Assembly: GCA_004335835.1 (NCBI GenBank)
Contig: RWJK01001662.1
Coordinates: 22,129 to 86,128 of the forward strand
Origin: Scenedesmus sp. ARA3
Taxonomy: Eukaryota > Chlorophyta > Chlorophyceae > Sphaeropleales > Scenedesmaceae
DNA length: 64,000 bases
Direction of reading: 5' to 3'
The notes under the pieces are model-generated. The model saw nothing but the letters and a program-made list of their open reading frames with translations. It made no database searches and was not told where the DNA came from. Shown piece after piece: positions 24,501-36,952 of the stretch (the first letter of the stretch is position 1; each line of letters begins with the position of its first letter). Position numbers and translations under genes: made by a program.

Positions 24501-26208
24501 CAGAGGCGTGACGTGATGGTAGCAGCATGCATGGCCCGTCAGCAAACAACATCAAGTACCTTTGGGCTGCTGAGCCCCCGCCATTCAGCATGTCCATGCC
24601 TGCAGGGCAGCGCACGTACATGACGTTTCAGCATCAGTTTCAGCATCACGCAGGACGCTTCAGCAGGTCTTTGCCTGCAGAGCAGCAGGCGCCGTACAAG
24701 AGGAGTGTGCATGCCAGTCAACAGCCAGCTGGCACCAGCAGCAGCGCCACTGTGTTGAATCATTGGTGTGGTTGGCGCTCAACAAGCACCGCAGCAAGGG
24801 CAGCTGACATCTTTGCACTGCCACACAGCACATGCAGTACCTGCTGCGTTTGTCACTGCCGAGGCATGACTTACAGGTGGGCTTATGCCTGCAGGACTGG
24901 CACTTCAGGCACCGGCTGATAAACATGCCTACCTGGGATCATCACTTTGCAGCCCGTAATGGCCAGCCGTATGCTGCGCGACTGCACCATGTGCACCGCC
25001 CACGCCCACTCCTGCCAGGAGAATTGCTGCTGCCCCGCCGCAGCACGCACAGCGCACCAGCTGTCGTATGCAGCACGCACAGACTGGCGGTACGCTGCGA
25101 TTGCGTCCATGGCTGGGCTGTACTGCACCTCTGGCAGTTGGTGCTCTTGCAGCAGCAGCGGGCTGCAGCAGGATTCTGGCAGCGTCTGCATGGGCACAGC
25201 ATCAGCGGCCATACAATATCATCAGCCTGGCATGAGGCTGCAGCAGCAAGCATGGCTGGTAGCTGGGTTGCAGCATACCCGTCACCCACAATACATGCGA
25301 GGATCAGGTGTGTGATGGATCAGCAGGTCAAAACAACTCAATTGCCACCTGCTGTTGACGTCCTCACACTGCACTGCAGCAGCGTCTTGCACCATATTTG
25401 CATGCTGTGCACCCAACCGTTGAGTGTTGTTGTGGCTTACGGCAATGTATGGCGCGAAGGCGCTGGCGCTGCCCTTTTCCCGCTCCTGCAGCAGCTGTGC
25501 AGCCAGGTTGGCATTCCAAGGGGCCCCTGGGTAGGCCTCGGCCGCCCTGTCATCACGCAACGTGCTGTGGCAGCAGCGGCAGCAGCAGCAGCAGTAGAAC
25601 GTCCACTGCTATCAGCAAGCAGCAACGCAGTGGCTAGTGCCTGAAAACTGATGCTGTTTGAAAGAGGCAGGAGTGTGCTGGCCATCCTGCAACTTTGCCA
25701 AGCCCGCACACTCCTGCAAAGCATGTAGGCAGTACTAGGCAGCCTGTGCATGGCAGCAGCTTTCTGAAAAGCTGCACATTTATCATCAAGCAACCTAGCA
25801 ACAGTGCATGTTTGCTTAATACCGTTACGCTTCATCTACAACTACTAGGTATGCTTCAGCTCACCTGCTAACTGGCACTGAAAGGATTGGCGTGCTAGGA
25901 GGCAAGTCTTGCACTGCCACCAGCCCCCGCACAGTCACATCGCCCATCGGGCAGTCTCCTGCAGTTATGCTGCCCACGCTGCCGCCATTCTGCGTCAGCC
26001 AATTGCTGAGTGCGGCGAAGGGTGCGTTGACTGCTGCGCCTGCCTCTGCTGCTGCAGCACGCAGTGGTCTGCATTGCGGCTGCCGCCTACGTTGCCTGCT
26101 AGTGCATTGGTTTAGTACTGTTGCTGTTATACGGTTGAGAGCCTTGTTTGTGTGGGTTGTTGCTCTGCTTGCATGTGCAGCATGTGCAGGGTGAGGTGGC
26201 AGCAGCAT
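21522..26208 (-). CDS. SET-domain methyltransferase of the Rubisco-LSMT/SETD3 type
   Basis: Seven exons, phases consistent, 570 residues: 26208-25865, 25564-25441, 25185-24933, 24122-23992, 23515-23317, 22674-22407, 21915-21522. The N-terminus is Arg- and Thr-rich, probably a plastid or mitochondrial transit peptide. The split SET domain begins with ALSNWLTQNGG and RGLVAVQDLPPSTPILSVPVS, continues with AQLLQEREKG and WAWAVHMVQSRSI, and carries the cofactor-binding IDLLNHGGSA (NH motif) in exon 4. The expected C-terminal catalytic tyrosine region is WSYGTRGNDDYFVYHGFALPNN in exon 5 (GNDDYFVYHGF shown in the sequence). The remaining exons match the Rubisco-LSMT substrate-binding domain, ending AAVVHYRRAKKQVL. 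Known members methylate Rubisco, aldolase or actin; the substrate here is not shown. The ATG at 26208 is the first in frame. Polyalanine and polyglutamine runs interrupt the C-terminal domain. Confidence 0.88.
22120..24900 (-). repeat. Exon-edge copy arrays in SET gene introns
   Basis: Upstream of exon 4 in gene sense, copies of its acceptor plus first codons (CTGCAGGCATCGACCTGCTG, diverging) sit near 24265, 24390, 24493, 24602 and 24676, with a faint one near 24890. Downstream of exon 3 the array therefore contains five or six decoys before the real start at 24122. Exon 6's 5' edge (AGGCTGCTGCCACACG) recurs near 22794, 22914 and 23070. Its 3' edge, with GGCGTCATGCAGG-type sequence and donor, recurs at about 22125-22195. 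Confidence 0.85.
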
Positions 26209-26567
26209 CAGGCTGTGCTGTGGCAGATGCAGCTATCAGAGCAAGGGTGTGACCTACAACAACAAATCATCAAGTTGCAGTTTAAGAAGTGATAATGGGC
26301 AGCAATGAGGCATTTCTTGGGCTGTAGGGCTTCTATGACAGATGACTGTTGAGCTCCCTCAGTGTGACGACCCCGGGTGACGATGCAGACGAATGTCACG
26401 ATTCATACAAGTGCTTCCACCATTGCTTACTGCTGTAGCGTCTTTTCGCCTATGCTCATCACAGCCTGAATCACCTCGCCCACCACCCACGCGCACATCT
26501 CACCTCTCGCCAGCTCAACTGAGATCGTCTGTTGCAATTTTACTGAAAGTGCACAAGACCTTCAAAC
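26209..26567. promoter_or_regulatory. Candidate bidirectional promoter
   Basis: Only about 360 bases separate the start codons of the minus-strand SET gene and the plus-strand plastid protein gene. No gene fits between, so both promoters must lie here or overlap the 5' UTRs. I see no clear TATA box. Confidence 0.45.
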
Positions 26568-28331
26568 ATGCAGGCGGCAAGCACATCATGCAGGCTGGTG
26601 CGCCGTGGGCACAGCAGTGGTGTTGCTTCTGCACCATCTCTGCAGCAACGAGTGCAGCCAGGCAAAGCACGTAGGCACGTGTGCAGAGCTTTCAACAAGG
26701 TATGCGAGTGCCTCCGTCACATTGCAAGCAGGTGTACAACAATGTTGTGTATGCATGCGGCAACCTGATGGCATGCGTGGTGTCCATGCTGCTTGCAGGA
26801 TGGCGAGCAGAGGGCTGCTGGCCTGCAGCAGCAGGTTGCTGCGTTCGCAGCGTCAGCAGCCATCACAGCTGCCGCTTTGGTCAACCCGCTACCAGCTGCT
26901 GCAGACCTAGTTCAGGTGGGTGCCGTGCCAGCACCTCCTGAGGCCCATCAACAGCAAAGCAGGGTTGCAGGAAACATCTGCTCAGTTTGGAATGCCAGTG
27001 CCTGCTACCAACACAATGCCATGCAAACTTGCCTCGCCGTTACTGTTGATCACACTTGCTGGCAGCTGTTGTATGAAGAGGTCGCCATGGAAGTCGTGGC
27101 GTAGTAGCAAGCAGAACATCAAGCTGCAGCAGGTGCACGTGTAGCATTGCATTGCACCTGGACATGTGCTAGTGCTGCTTTGAAATCCTCGTCAGGGAGC
27201 CGCGAGGCTTCCTGCTTCGTGCATAGTGCTGTGCCATCACATCAACCATTCATTGCTCCTCTGCCTTGCCTGCAGACCGTGCCAGTCAGCCAAATGACAC
27301 AGATGGCAAAGCCGCTCCCAAAGCAGTACATTGACAAGAGCAAAGTCTGGACTGTCTTCATCGGCAGCGCAGCATCGCTGTTCATCCTGACAGTGGCTGC
27401 GGAGAACAACGGCGCGTGGTTCCCCGCCATTGCGCGTGCAAATGCTGCCATGGCGGTAGCCAGGAAGAGGGCAGAGCAGGTGAGCCTGTAGGCCTTGCAG
27501 GAGAGCAGGATCACAGTTGCCTTCATGTGGGAGAGTGTGCTACTGCAGCAATGACAATGTGCATTTGAATGCTTGCGCTTGGGACGTGTCGCTTGTTCAT
27601 AAGATGCAATAGCTCTCATCCTAGCATGCTGCACCGTGTGATGCGAGCTTTCTGCAGACAACAGACTGTTTAAGAATCTATCCGCTTGGATTGCTGCAGG
27701 TGCGCATCACTCCACAAGCATTGCTTGTAACAGCAGTTCCATAATACTGCTGCTGCTGCTGTCGCTGCTGCTGCTGCTGGCTGCAGGCTGAGAATGCTCC
27801 ACAGGCCCCAGCAGACATAGAGGCAGAGGCGGATGATCTGCCTCCCCTGTCCATTGAGTCAGCTGCGCTGGAAGCCGAAATCGAGCGCCGCAATGCAGCA
27901 GCAGAGGCAGCTATGTTTGCAGCAGCAGCGGAGAGGGCAGAGCAGGAGCGGCAGGCAAAGCTTGTTGAGGAGGGGCTGTTTGCTGCAAAGAAGAAGGTGC
28001 TGCAGCAGCAGCCTGAAGAGCCAGCAGCAGCAGTTGCAGAAGCAGCGCCTGCTGCAGCAGCCAGCAGCAGCAGCAGCAGTGAAAGCCCTGAGAGCAACAG
28101 CCACAGCAGCAATGGCAGCAGCAGCAGCAGCAGCAGTGCAGCAGAGGCTGCTGGGTACACCGTTGTCGCAGACACGGGTGCAGCGCCGCAGGCAGTTGCA
28201 TGGCAAGGCAGTTCGGAGCCTGCTCCTGCAGCAGCAGCAGCAGCAGCAGCAGAGGACAGCAAGGCCCCTGCAGTGTCTGCTGCTGCACTGGCTGGTGTGA
28301 TGGAGAGCCGGGAGGTCCTGCAGCAATATCG

Positions 28332-28362
<31 letters not shown>

Positions 28363-28374
28363 GTGCGGTCGTAA
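26568..28374 (+). CDS. Predicted plastid-targeted single-pass membrane protein, unknown function
   Basis: Four exons, all phase 0: 26568-26699, 26799-26915, 27276-27479, 27787-28374; 346 residues. Residues 1-44 are Ser/Arg-rich without acidic residues, like a chloroplast transit peptide. Exon 2 ends in an alanine-rich stretch with NPLPAAADLVQ, possibly a processing or thylakoid-transfer signal. Exon 3 encodes KSKVWTVFIGSAASLFILTV, one likely transmembrane helix, followed by a charged ARKRAEQ region. Exon 4 is an acidic, alanine/glutamate-rich coiled-coil candidate (ALEAEIERRNAAAEAAMF) that grades into Q, S and A repeats. I do not recognise the family. Plastid location is inferred from composition only. 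Confidence 0.7.
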
Positions 28375-29828
28375 CTGAGGACTTGCATAGGTTTTTGTGA
28401 CAGCACCCACAGCAGAGTTTGCTCATGTAGAGTTGTAGGTTGGGAATGTGTGTTGAACGGGGTTTGTGTGCGACTGACAGCAACAGTGTATGTGCAGTGC
28501 ACGCCGCAGAAGGCGTGTGTGTTCAAAAAGCCTTGACGCGGGCATGCCATTTGGAGTCCAAAGCGCATGCCCGCAGGTCTAGCGTGGCTGACCGCTGCAG
28601 TACTGTCGGGTGCAGTGCCGCTGGGTGCACCGATGCGTACTGCCACATGGATGTATCAGCTCTGGTTGGTATTGCAGGAGGCGGGTAACGCTGTTCCACC
28701 TATGCGTAAATACACCGCATTGTTGTCGAAGGACTGCATGTGGATGCATGCAAGCAATTGCGAACATGCACAGGCAGGTGGCACGCAAATGAGGGCAACG
28801 TGTAAGCGGCCTTGTACGCGAGCTGGCCGTCTGATATGGTGTAGCAGTAGTACGTGCGCACAGCCTGTGTTCAGCATGATGCTGAAGCTCAACGCAGGCT
28901 GAACATAGCGCATCCCAAGACCATGCTGTCAGCAGGTACTGAGTGGGGACATCATTTGTTACCAGAGCCCCAAAGCTGCCCACTGCAACAAAGTGATGCT
29001 GAAAGAGCAAACCAAACGACTGCTTGTAAAAAGCCCATTGAAACAGACCCGCTCGCGGTGACGCACTCCTCAGGCGCTATGAGGATCACAGCACGACGCG
29101 TCCCAGGCGCATCAGAAGCATGCAATTCCAGCATGCAAGTTGTATGCAAGTGCGGGAGTGCAACAAAAGGTCGCATCTCCTAGCGCACATGCTCTACCGG
29201 CCTGCGGACGGCCCTCTTTCTCACATACATCCTCTCAAATATCTGCAAGCGCCAGCGATCATGCCAACCAGGCCAGCCACTTAGCAGCCTGCTGCAATAA
29301 TCACTGCTGCGCTGGCCACTGCAGCATGCATGCTCTGCAATGGCACAAGCAAACACTAGCACATACCCAGTACAACCTCGCTGCGCAACCACCGACATGC
29401 TGCAGAATGTCACTCCCTGTTGGACAGATGCAGCCTGATGCTAACTCTCAAAACGGTTAAGCCTCGCCCCGACTGCTTGCCCCTCTTACTGCCTGCGTTT
29501 GCAAGCTAACATCATACGCCAGCTGCAGCTGCAGTTGACTGCCACTGCAGCTTCTATGGCCTCGCTGCAACAGCACCTGCTGCTGATACTGCTGCTGCTG
29601 TGCTGCTGGCAGTGTTGCAGGTCGGCTGAAGCAGCTGAGCCTTTGCTGACACGACATCAGGCACCGACAAAGCTGGACCGTTGGATGCTTCAATTGTCCC
29701 CAGTCCTGGCCTGGACTGCTGATGCAAAGAGAAGGTTCCACAGCACCAACGGACGGTCAGCTGTTGCCCTGCGCGCTACCAGCAAGGCATGGCGTATCGC
29801 ATGACACGCCATGCAAGCGGTCTCTGCC
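28375..29828. other. Convergent spacer
   Basis: This is the 3' flank of the plastid protein gene and of the minus-strand SERF gene. A plus-strand frame at about 29556-29804 starts MASLQQHLLLILLLLCCW and could be a small secreted protein. It has no splice or homology support and probably lies in the SERF 3' UTR. I see nothing else. Confidence 0.4.
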
Positions 29829-30125
29829 TCAATTGCCGCCTCCTGCTGCTGCCTTCTTAGCCTGCTTCTCCTGCAGTGCCTTGGCATCGCGCTCCTTGCG
29901 CTGAGCGGCTGTCAGGCCATCCTTCTCCTTTGCAGTCTTTCCCTTCTCAGCTGCACGCTTCGCAGCCCTGGCACGGTCCGTCTACGAGAACAAGAAGTCA
30001 CAGGCAGGGCAGCAAGTGGGCACATACGTGTGCAAGCCTAGACATAGGTACGGTGTCTATCACAATTAATAGCGTTTAGGCTACAAATTATAACCACTCA
30101 CGTCGCGCTGGTTGCCCCTAGACAT
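29829..30125 (-). CDS. SERF/4F5-family small protein
   Basis: Two exons, 30125-30102 and 29981-29829, phase 0, 58 residues. The first exon is only eight codons, MSRGNQRD, the hallmark start of the SERF (small EDRK-rich factor, 4F5) family. The second continues TDRARAAKRAAEKGKT and then GLTAAQRKERDAKALQEK, the conserved C-terminal motif, ending GGGN. SERF proteins are small, highly charged and disordered; animal members modify amyloid aggregation, and plant members exist with no clear role. The gene is divergent from the farnesyl diphosphate synthase gene. Confidence 0.88.
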
Positions 30126-30960
30126 CGTGCTGCTTGATGTGCTGTTCAGATAGTGAGAGCTCTGTCGTTGCTTGGTTTAGTGCTCTAGTGGCGTGCCACG
30201 CGTCCCTTTGCTGCTGTTGTCACCATCAGCTGCATGGTGGCACGGCTGACCAGCTTCAAGAGGCTGCATGAGCAGGTGCTGCAGTCCCAATGTCAATGTG
30301 GCGGGGTTGAGGGTCTGGACAGGCGTCCCAAACATTTGAACAGGTGTTTGCTTCCAGCAGCTGTTCCCGGCAAGATGGAGGCGTCCCAAAGAACATTTGA
30401 TAACAAAAGATTATCCGCCATGATAGGTGCCTGATATATGTCAAGGACATTGCGGCACAGGCATAGTCACCCCCCTCATTCATCAGCCTTCACTGGAAAG
30501 TTTCCTGCGCCCTCTGCCAGCAGAAGTTGAATGCATTGTCAAGCTTGAAGATTATTCTACAGACAATTGTGCGTTCGGTTGTTGAATTATCTTTCAGGAC
30601 TTGCCAAACAAGATGACAGCGGCAGCAGCAGCAGTGCGTCCTCCCCAGGGCTTTCAAAGGAACACTGTTCAGCGGTGCCATATTCACCGGACATTAAAGC
30701 AGCACATGTGGCTCTTTCCCTCAATGATGCACTCATGTGCAGTTACTACCATGGTTCGTAACTGGCATAACCGTGGAGCTCAGCACAGGCTAGCGCCAAA
30801 AGGCGTCAGCTGGCATGATCGCTGATCTTGCGTATATGCGCCTACAACGAGGCGTCTCATGATATACGCGCGCTCTTTGCGACACCAGATCCCCAACCTT
30901 CGGGCATTGAGTTCTCTGTGCTGCCAACAAGTGACCCAGCCTGAGGCACAGTTCAGCACC
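30126..30960. promoter_or_regulatory. Divergent intergenic region SERF / farnesyl diphosphate synthase
   Basis: It holds the upstream regions of both divergent genes. A plus-strand frame at about 30613-30825 (MTAAAAAVRPPQGFQRN..) has no recognised similarity. From 30859 a frame is open into the FPPS start (see the FPPS entry). Confidence 0.4.
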
Positions 30961-31820
30961 ATGGCAGCCGTAGCAGAGCCCCAAACGAAGAAAGCAAAAA
31001 CTGAGTACAACCACACACGCGAGGTTCGTCGTGCAGCTCAGAAACAGCAGCAACCTGCAGCAGCGACCTACAATCGATTGCTGCAAGCTCGTCCGCAGCC
31101 GGAGGCTCCTAGCTGTGCTGCCCTGATTGGTTCGATCATCCTTAGCTCAGTAAGCGACGACGCATCTCAGCCGCGCAATGTGCTCTCTGCTGTCGACAGG
31201 CGTTCCTTGATGTGTATGCCACCCTGAGGCAAGAGCTGCTCGATGACAAGATGCTGGAGGGGCAGCCGCAGGAGGCCAAGGACTGGCTCAAGGAGGTGAG
31301 ACAGTTGTTACTTTAGGGCGCTACTGCTGCAGAACATGTTGGATGATAGCGATGACACCAGTTTGGTGGCAGGACAGCTGGCCAAGCAGTACACCCCCAC
31401 TCACAGCACTGGCACAATGGCAGCTGAATTGAATGTGTTTCAAGGACTCCTGACATGCTAACATTCTGATATCACTGCTGTTGCTGCTATCGACGCAGAT
31501 GCTGGACTACAACGTGCCAGGTGGCAAGCTGAACAGGGGCATGGCAGTGTATGATGTGCTGGCATCCATCAAGGGCGCTGAGGTGGGCAGCTGCAGCAGT
31601 GCAGCCGGCTGTATCAACAGCTGCAGTCGATAGACAGTTGCTACCTGTCACTGAATGTGCAGCAGCAGCAGCCACGGCTTGCTGCGGAGGCAGTACATCG
31701 GAGACGAGCACACCATTGGACGAAGGCAGTGCTGTTTCGGTGTGTTCGCAGCTGCTGGTGATGGCCTGTAGCCTTTGCAAAGCACACCCACGCACACATG
31801 CAGCTCCTTATCATTGCTGC

Positions 31821-31867
<47 letters not shown>

Positions 31868-32327
31868 GCAGAACTTGAGCAAGGACGACATCTTCAAGGC
31901 CAACGCGCTGGGCTGGTGCATCGAATGGGTGAGCAGCAGCAGCAGCAGCAGCAGCAGCACACACCAGGCGCTGTTTGGGGCACAGCGGCAGCACACACAT
32001 GAGGCGCCGTATAGGGCACAGCAGCAGCAGCAGCAGCAGCACCCAGGCACGCTGTGTGGGGCACCAGGACAGCAGCAGTGGTCGCAGATCAAGCTGCTGA
32101 TCGCAAGCCACATAGGTGCAGCAGAGCATCAGCGAAAGCAAAGGGTCAGCCCTGGATCAGCAGGCTGCGGAAGCAGCAGAAACCGTGCAGCACATGCAGC
32201 AGTGCGTCAGTGCCTGGTGCATGCAGGGTCGGGGTCAGCGCCCCCATCTCCGAGCCAGCATCAGCACAGTGAATGATGGTGGTGCAAAGCCGCGCTTCTT
32301 GCCGGCCGCCTGAGCTGTGGTCTGCTT

Positions 32328-32359
<32 letters not shown>

Positions 32360-35001
32360 TGGTATTTGTCTTGCTTAAGCCGCAGTCTGCAGATTCAATC
32401 GCTCAAATCACTGCAAGCTTGACAACATCAGGTGCACTTTTGCTGTCTCAGCTTCTGACAAAACAACAAATACGCGGTGTCACCTGCGCTGCAGCTGCAA
32501 GCCTTCTTCCTTGTGGCTGATGACATCATGTGTGATACGCTGTCTCAGCTGTGTTTGAACAACACAATCGTGCTGTGCCTGCCCTTTCGTGCAGCTGCAA
32601 GCCTTCTTCCTGGTGGCTGATGACATCATGGACGGCTCCATCACGCGGCGGGGGCAGCCCTGCTGGTACAAGCAGCCCAGGGTGAGGCGCGGGCGGCAGC
32701 AGCAGCAGCAGCAGCAGCAGTGTATGTGACAGACTGCAGCTGAGGCAGAGCTGCAGCCAAACATGTGGCACCGCTGCTTGATCACTATCAACAGTGCTGC
32801 TGCCATGACGTGATGTGGACAGCTGCTTGCTAGGCGCTCTGACATGGCTCAGCTGCCGCACTGCTGGCTTGGGGTCCTGCATATGCTTGCACATGCTTCG
32901 CCGCCATGTCTTGCATGCTCGCCGACACCTTTGCGCTAAATCACCTGCTGGGTTGGTGTGCAATGTGCACCGCCTAGGATGAACATCCCTTTCCACACAC
33001 TGCCGCTGCTGCTGCTGCTGCTGCTGCTGCAGGTGGGCATGGTGGCGTGCAACGACTACATCCTGCTGGAGTGCTGCATCTACCGCATCCTCAAGTTCCA
33101 CTTTGGCGGCAGCGCAGCATACGGCCAGCTGCTGGAGCTGTTCCTGGAGGTGAGGGGGTGTTATAACTGTTATTTGTTACATGTTAAACAGTAGAAACAT
33201 TTCTTTTGGGCCTTGGTGCCGTTTGCAGCGTGTGTGCTGCAGCGCATGGGCTGCTGCTTGTCTGTCGTCACAACACCACCTCTGACAGTCCGCGCTGCAC
33301 ACACTGCTGACGACCACCTACCAGACCAGCCACAGGCAGCTGCTGGACCTCACCACCGCACCATGCACACGCACCCAAACACAACCTCAACGTCTATGTC
33401 CTGCACATGCTGCTTCCCGCAGACCACCTACCAGACCAGCCCCGGCCAACTGCTTGACCACAGCATCATTGCATTCGAACCAACATTGCTGCTGCTGCTG
33501 CTCACCGCAGACCACGTACCAGACCAGCCACGGGCAGCTGCTGGACCTCACCACCGCACCCCCGGGGCACATCGACCTGTCCCGCTACTCCATGGACGCC
33601 TACCTGCGCATCGTGACCTACAAGACGGCCTTCTACACCTTCTACCTGCCCGTGGCTGCTGGGCTGGTGCTGGCTGGCGAGGCACGGCCGGCTGCCTTTG
33701 AGCTGGCCAAGTCCATCTGCGTGGAGATGGGCCAGTACTTCCAGGTGCGGTGGGGTTGTTTGGTGTTGTGGGTAGTTGCTGTTGGCGCAGATGTGTTGGC
33801 GCAGTTGTGAGCTGGCCAGGTCCATCTGCGTGACGATGGGCCAGTACTTTTAGGTGGGGTGGCATGTCGAAATGGGTGGATTGTATTGAATTGCTATCGT
33901 CATGAGATGTGTTGTAGCTGCCTCTGAGCTGGCCAAGTCCATCTGCGTGGAGATGGGCCAGTACTTCCAGGTATGGTGTTGGCTTGGATTCTGTATGTCC
34001 TGCTGTTATTGGGCTGCCGCGCAGTGTTGTTGATGTTGTTGGGCTGCCAGTGGCAGGGACGTTGGCGCGCCGAGTCTATCTGCGTAGAGATGGACTGGTA
34101 CCGCGTGGTGTTGACGGTCAAGATGTGTCTGCTCTTTGATTTGGTGGTGCTCCCCGGCCGAGTCCATTTGCGTGGAAATGGGCCAGTAATTCCAGATGGG
34201 GGCCGTGTGGTGTTCACAGGTTGTCTGCTGCGCTGTTTGTTATCGCCTGGCCCAGCATTATATGGGATATTGCTGTGCTGTCATTGCAGTGCATTCTGCG
34301 GCTGCTGTATGGCTCAACTCGTGCCTGCCTTCGCCTGCAACGATGTTGACGCTGGCTCTGCTGGGTTGCTGCCGTCTCTTTCCGTTGCTTTCAACACCCC
34401 ATTCCAACCGACAGATACAGGACGACTACCTGGACTGCTACGGCGACCCTGCTGTTATCGGCAAGATTGGCACCGACGTGGAGGACGCCAAGTGCTGCTG
34501 GCTGGTGTGCACCGCACTCAAGGAGGCCAGCGAGGAGCAGAAGGACGTCATCAAGGTGCGGGGTTACGCCGCCTGTAATCCTGTTGGGTGATCATGCTTC
34601 GGCTGATCAATGGTGTTGTGGCGGCGCATTCGGCAGCAGGTCGCAGCAGCTCGTGCATATGCTGCTGAACAGCAAGGATTGGGGCAGCTGGCATGCCGCA
34701 CGCCGCCGTAAGCAGCACCACATCTTGCTTGGCCGTCAACTCACGCGCTCTGTTCAAATCCTGCAAACATTCCTGCAAAAACATTCCTGCAAACAACTCG
34801 CAGGCCAACTACGGCCAGAAGGATCCCGCTGCTGTGGCCAAGGTGAAGGAGGTGTACGCGCAGCTGGACCTGGCATCCAAGTTTGAGGCTTATGAGGCAC
34901 AGAGCCACGCACAGCTGAGCGCCACAATTGAGGAGCAGAGTCTGCTGCCCAAGCAGGTCTTCACCAGCCTGCTGGCCAAGATCTACAAGCGCCAGAAGTA
35001 G
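30961..35001 (+). CDS. FPS: Farnesyl diphosphate synthase
   Basis: Makes farnesyl diphosphate from isopentenyl and dimethylallyl/geranyl diphosphate, feeding sterols, squalene and prenylation. Nine exons, all introns phase 0: 30961-31023, 31200-31295, 31499-31582, 31872-31928, 32595-32681, 33033-33149, 33511-33744, 34415-34555, 34804-35001; 358 residues, usual length for the family. [11 protein letters not shown] is in exon 3. The first aspartate-rich motif DDIMD (about residues 109-113) is followed by [22 protein letters not shown] is in exon 7, the second motif DDYLD (about 249-253) starts exon 8 followed by [14 protein letters not shown], and the C-terminus is KIYKRQK. An upstream in-frame ATG at 30859 would add 34 Arg-rich residues resembling a mitochondrial presequence. 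Plants such as Arabidopsis make long and short FPS1 forms in this way; use here is inference. Confidence 0.95.
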
Positions 35002-35252
35002 GGATGTTATTTAACATGTTATAACATGGCACTGGTGAGTGAGGTGCTGGCGGCGGCGGGTGGCGAGGCAGGGTGTGGGTCGTCTTCACCAGCCTGCTGG
35101 CCAAGATCTACAAGCGCCAGAAGTGAGGTTGTTACATAACACGTTATGACGTGTTGTTCAGGTTAGTGTGGTTGCTGATGGTAGCTGGTGGCGAGGCAGG
35201 GTATGGGAGGTCTCTGCTAGCCTGCTGGTTAGGTACACAAGCGTCAGAAGTG
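32489..35252 (+). repeat. Exon-edge copies in and after the FPPS gene
   Basis: About 32489-32526 repeats the start of exon 32595-32681, including DDIM codons, then hits a stop. About 33309-33350 and 33419-33460 repeat the start of exon 33511-33744 (ACCTACCAGACCAGCC) with a CGCAG or similar acceptor. About 33805-33852, 33918-33972, 34068-34100 and 34152-34195 repeat its end (GTCCATCTGCGTGGAGATGG..CAG) with or without the donor. About 35082-35126 and 35200-35252 repeat the end of the last exon including the CGCCAGAAGT stop region. Confidence 0.87.
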
Positions 35253-36952
35253 ACTGCAGGAAACTCCACAGTGGATTGGTACATTCTAGTGATGGCCAGT
35301 GGAAAGGCAACATGTGGATGTGACGGGAGGGTTGGCGCCATTATGTTGCATCAAGAGTGAGGCCGGGCGCGGACGCGCTTTGCCTGGACCGTGCAGAGCA
35401 ATTTGCTGTCTGAGGTGGTGTGAGCGGGTTGCCAAGGGAGAATTTACAGTTGAAAATGTACAAGCAGTGGGCTAAAGCTGGCGCTGGGTTGCCATGTGGC
35501 ATGGGCAGTGTCCACAGCCTGGCGGCGGCTGAGTGGCGGTGCGGGGTGCGCCTAGCCTTTGAGAGGGACAGAAGGCAGGTGCTGGTGCAGAGCTCTGCAT
35601 ATGGCTGTGTTCAGTGCATGCTGCTGGCAGCTTGGCGCCACACGTCATGTGGTTCGATGTGGGGCGGCTGCTGCTGCTGGTACTACTGTGTGCTCCTTGT
35701 GGAGCATTGCCAGTGGTGGTATTCAACACATGTGATACTTTTGCTGCGGCAAAGTGTATGTCACTGTTGGACTTGCAGTTGCTGCAGCAATGCAACGCCT
35801 GCATGCTGATGATGGCTTTGATGGTGCAATGCCTGCTTGTGCTGGTTGTGGTGTTCTTGTCACGCTTGGTAGCAGTTGGTTTAGTGCAAATTGTGGATTG
35901 TGCATCGTGCAGGTGCGGGGCAGTCACTGCTGCATTATGGTGCATGCATTGGCGTCAGTGTGCAGAGGAATAAGTGAGCATGAGCAACAGCTGTATCCTG
36001 TATTCACCGGTGCCATCGGCACAGCCCTGCCTTTCAGCAGGCTGCAATAGCTGCCATAGGCAGTGCAGCCTGTGCTTGATTGTTTGGATACCGCAGACAG
36101 TGCTGTGGGGACAGGAGGGTCTCTGTGGCTATGGAGCACCACCGGCAAGCTGACCGGCTGGTACGTACAGTTTAACTGCAGTACTGCTGTCTTGCCATAT
36201 AGTTTCACTTTGTGCACTTGCTTACGCACCAAGTGGTTCAAGTCTCCCGTGGGACGTAGGAACTGATTGATTACAGTATTGACCTGTCCTGCAGCATCTG
36301 GCACATTACTGTTGGCGCGTGTGGTAGTGGTCAGAGTTGGTGTTGGCACACTGACAGATCGGTAACCACACTCAGGGCCTGCAGCATGTAGTGCGCCATC
36401 ACTGCACGCCGTGTGCCTTGTGGCTACATCATACTTTGCAACTCTTTTTATCATACTTTGGGAGTCCAAATTCAAATCATGGCATGTGGCTGGCATCCAG
36501 GCCCTGGAGGGGGTGTGATGATGCCAGAGCTCGAGCATAAAGTTTTTGCTGCAATGCTGTGCAGTACGCAGCTGGGTGATCGCGATCAGGGGCCCTCGGG
36601 TAGCAGCGCAACATGTGCACACAGGATCTTGGAGATGAGACGGAAAATGGAAGATGATCCGTGTCAGGAGTGACATAACACCAAGGTTCCTCGTGACACG
36701 TGGCAAGCCACCCCGTTTGACCGGCAAGAGTGACTGACCTGTCATGACAGTCTATCTTGTGGCCGTTATCGTTCAGAATCTGCTCGCTTTACTACGATTC
36801 CGCTTCGCCCGGCAGTGCCCCGGCCTGCCCTTGCTCCCAACAGTGTCCCACCGCCTTCCGGTGGCCTGCGGCAAGCTATTTAACCAGCGGATAGGCTAAA
36901 CGCTCCGCCCGAAACATTATTACTACAACATCATATACATTGAACCGCTGCC
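35002..36952. other. FPPS 3' flank and lipase A upstream region
   Basis: Apart from the two copies of the FPPS end described separately, I see no gene. About 36780-36950 (ACTACGATTCCGCTTCGCCCGGCAGTGCC..) shares partial similarity with 41760-41830 upstream of lipase B, so the promoter region was probably duplicated with the gene. Confidence 0.5.

Noticed and set aside
29499..29804. Small secreted protein gene starting MASLQQHLLLILLLL
   Set aside because: The leucine run comes from CTG triplets, and the rest has no recognised motif; it probably lies in the SERF 3' UTR.
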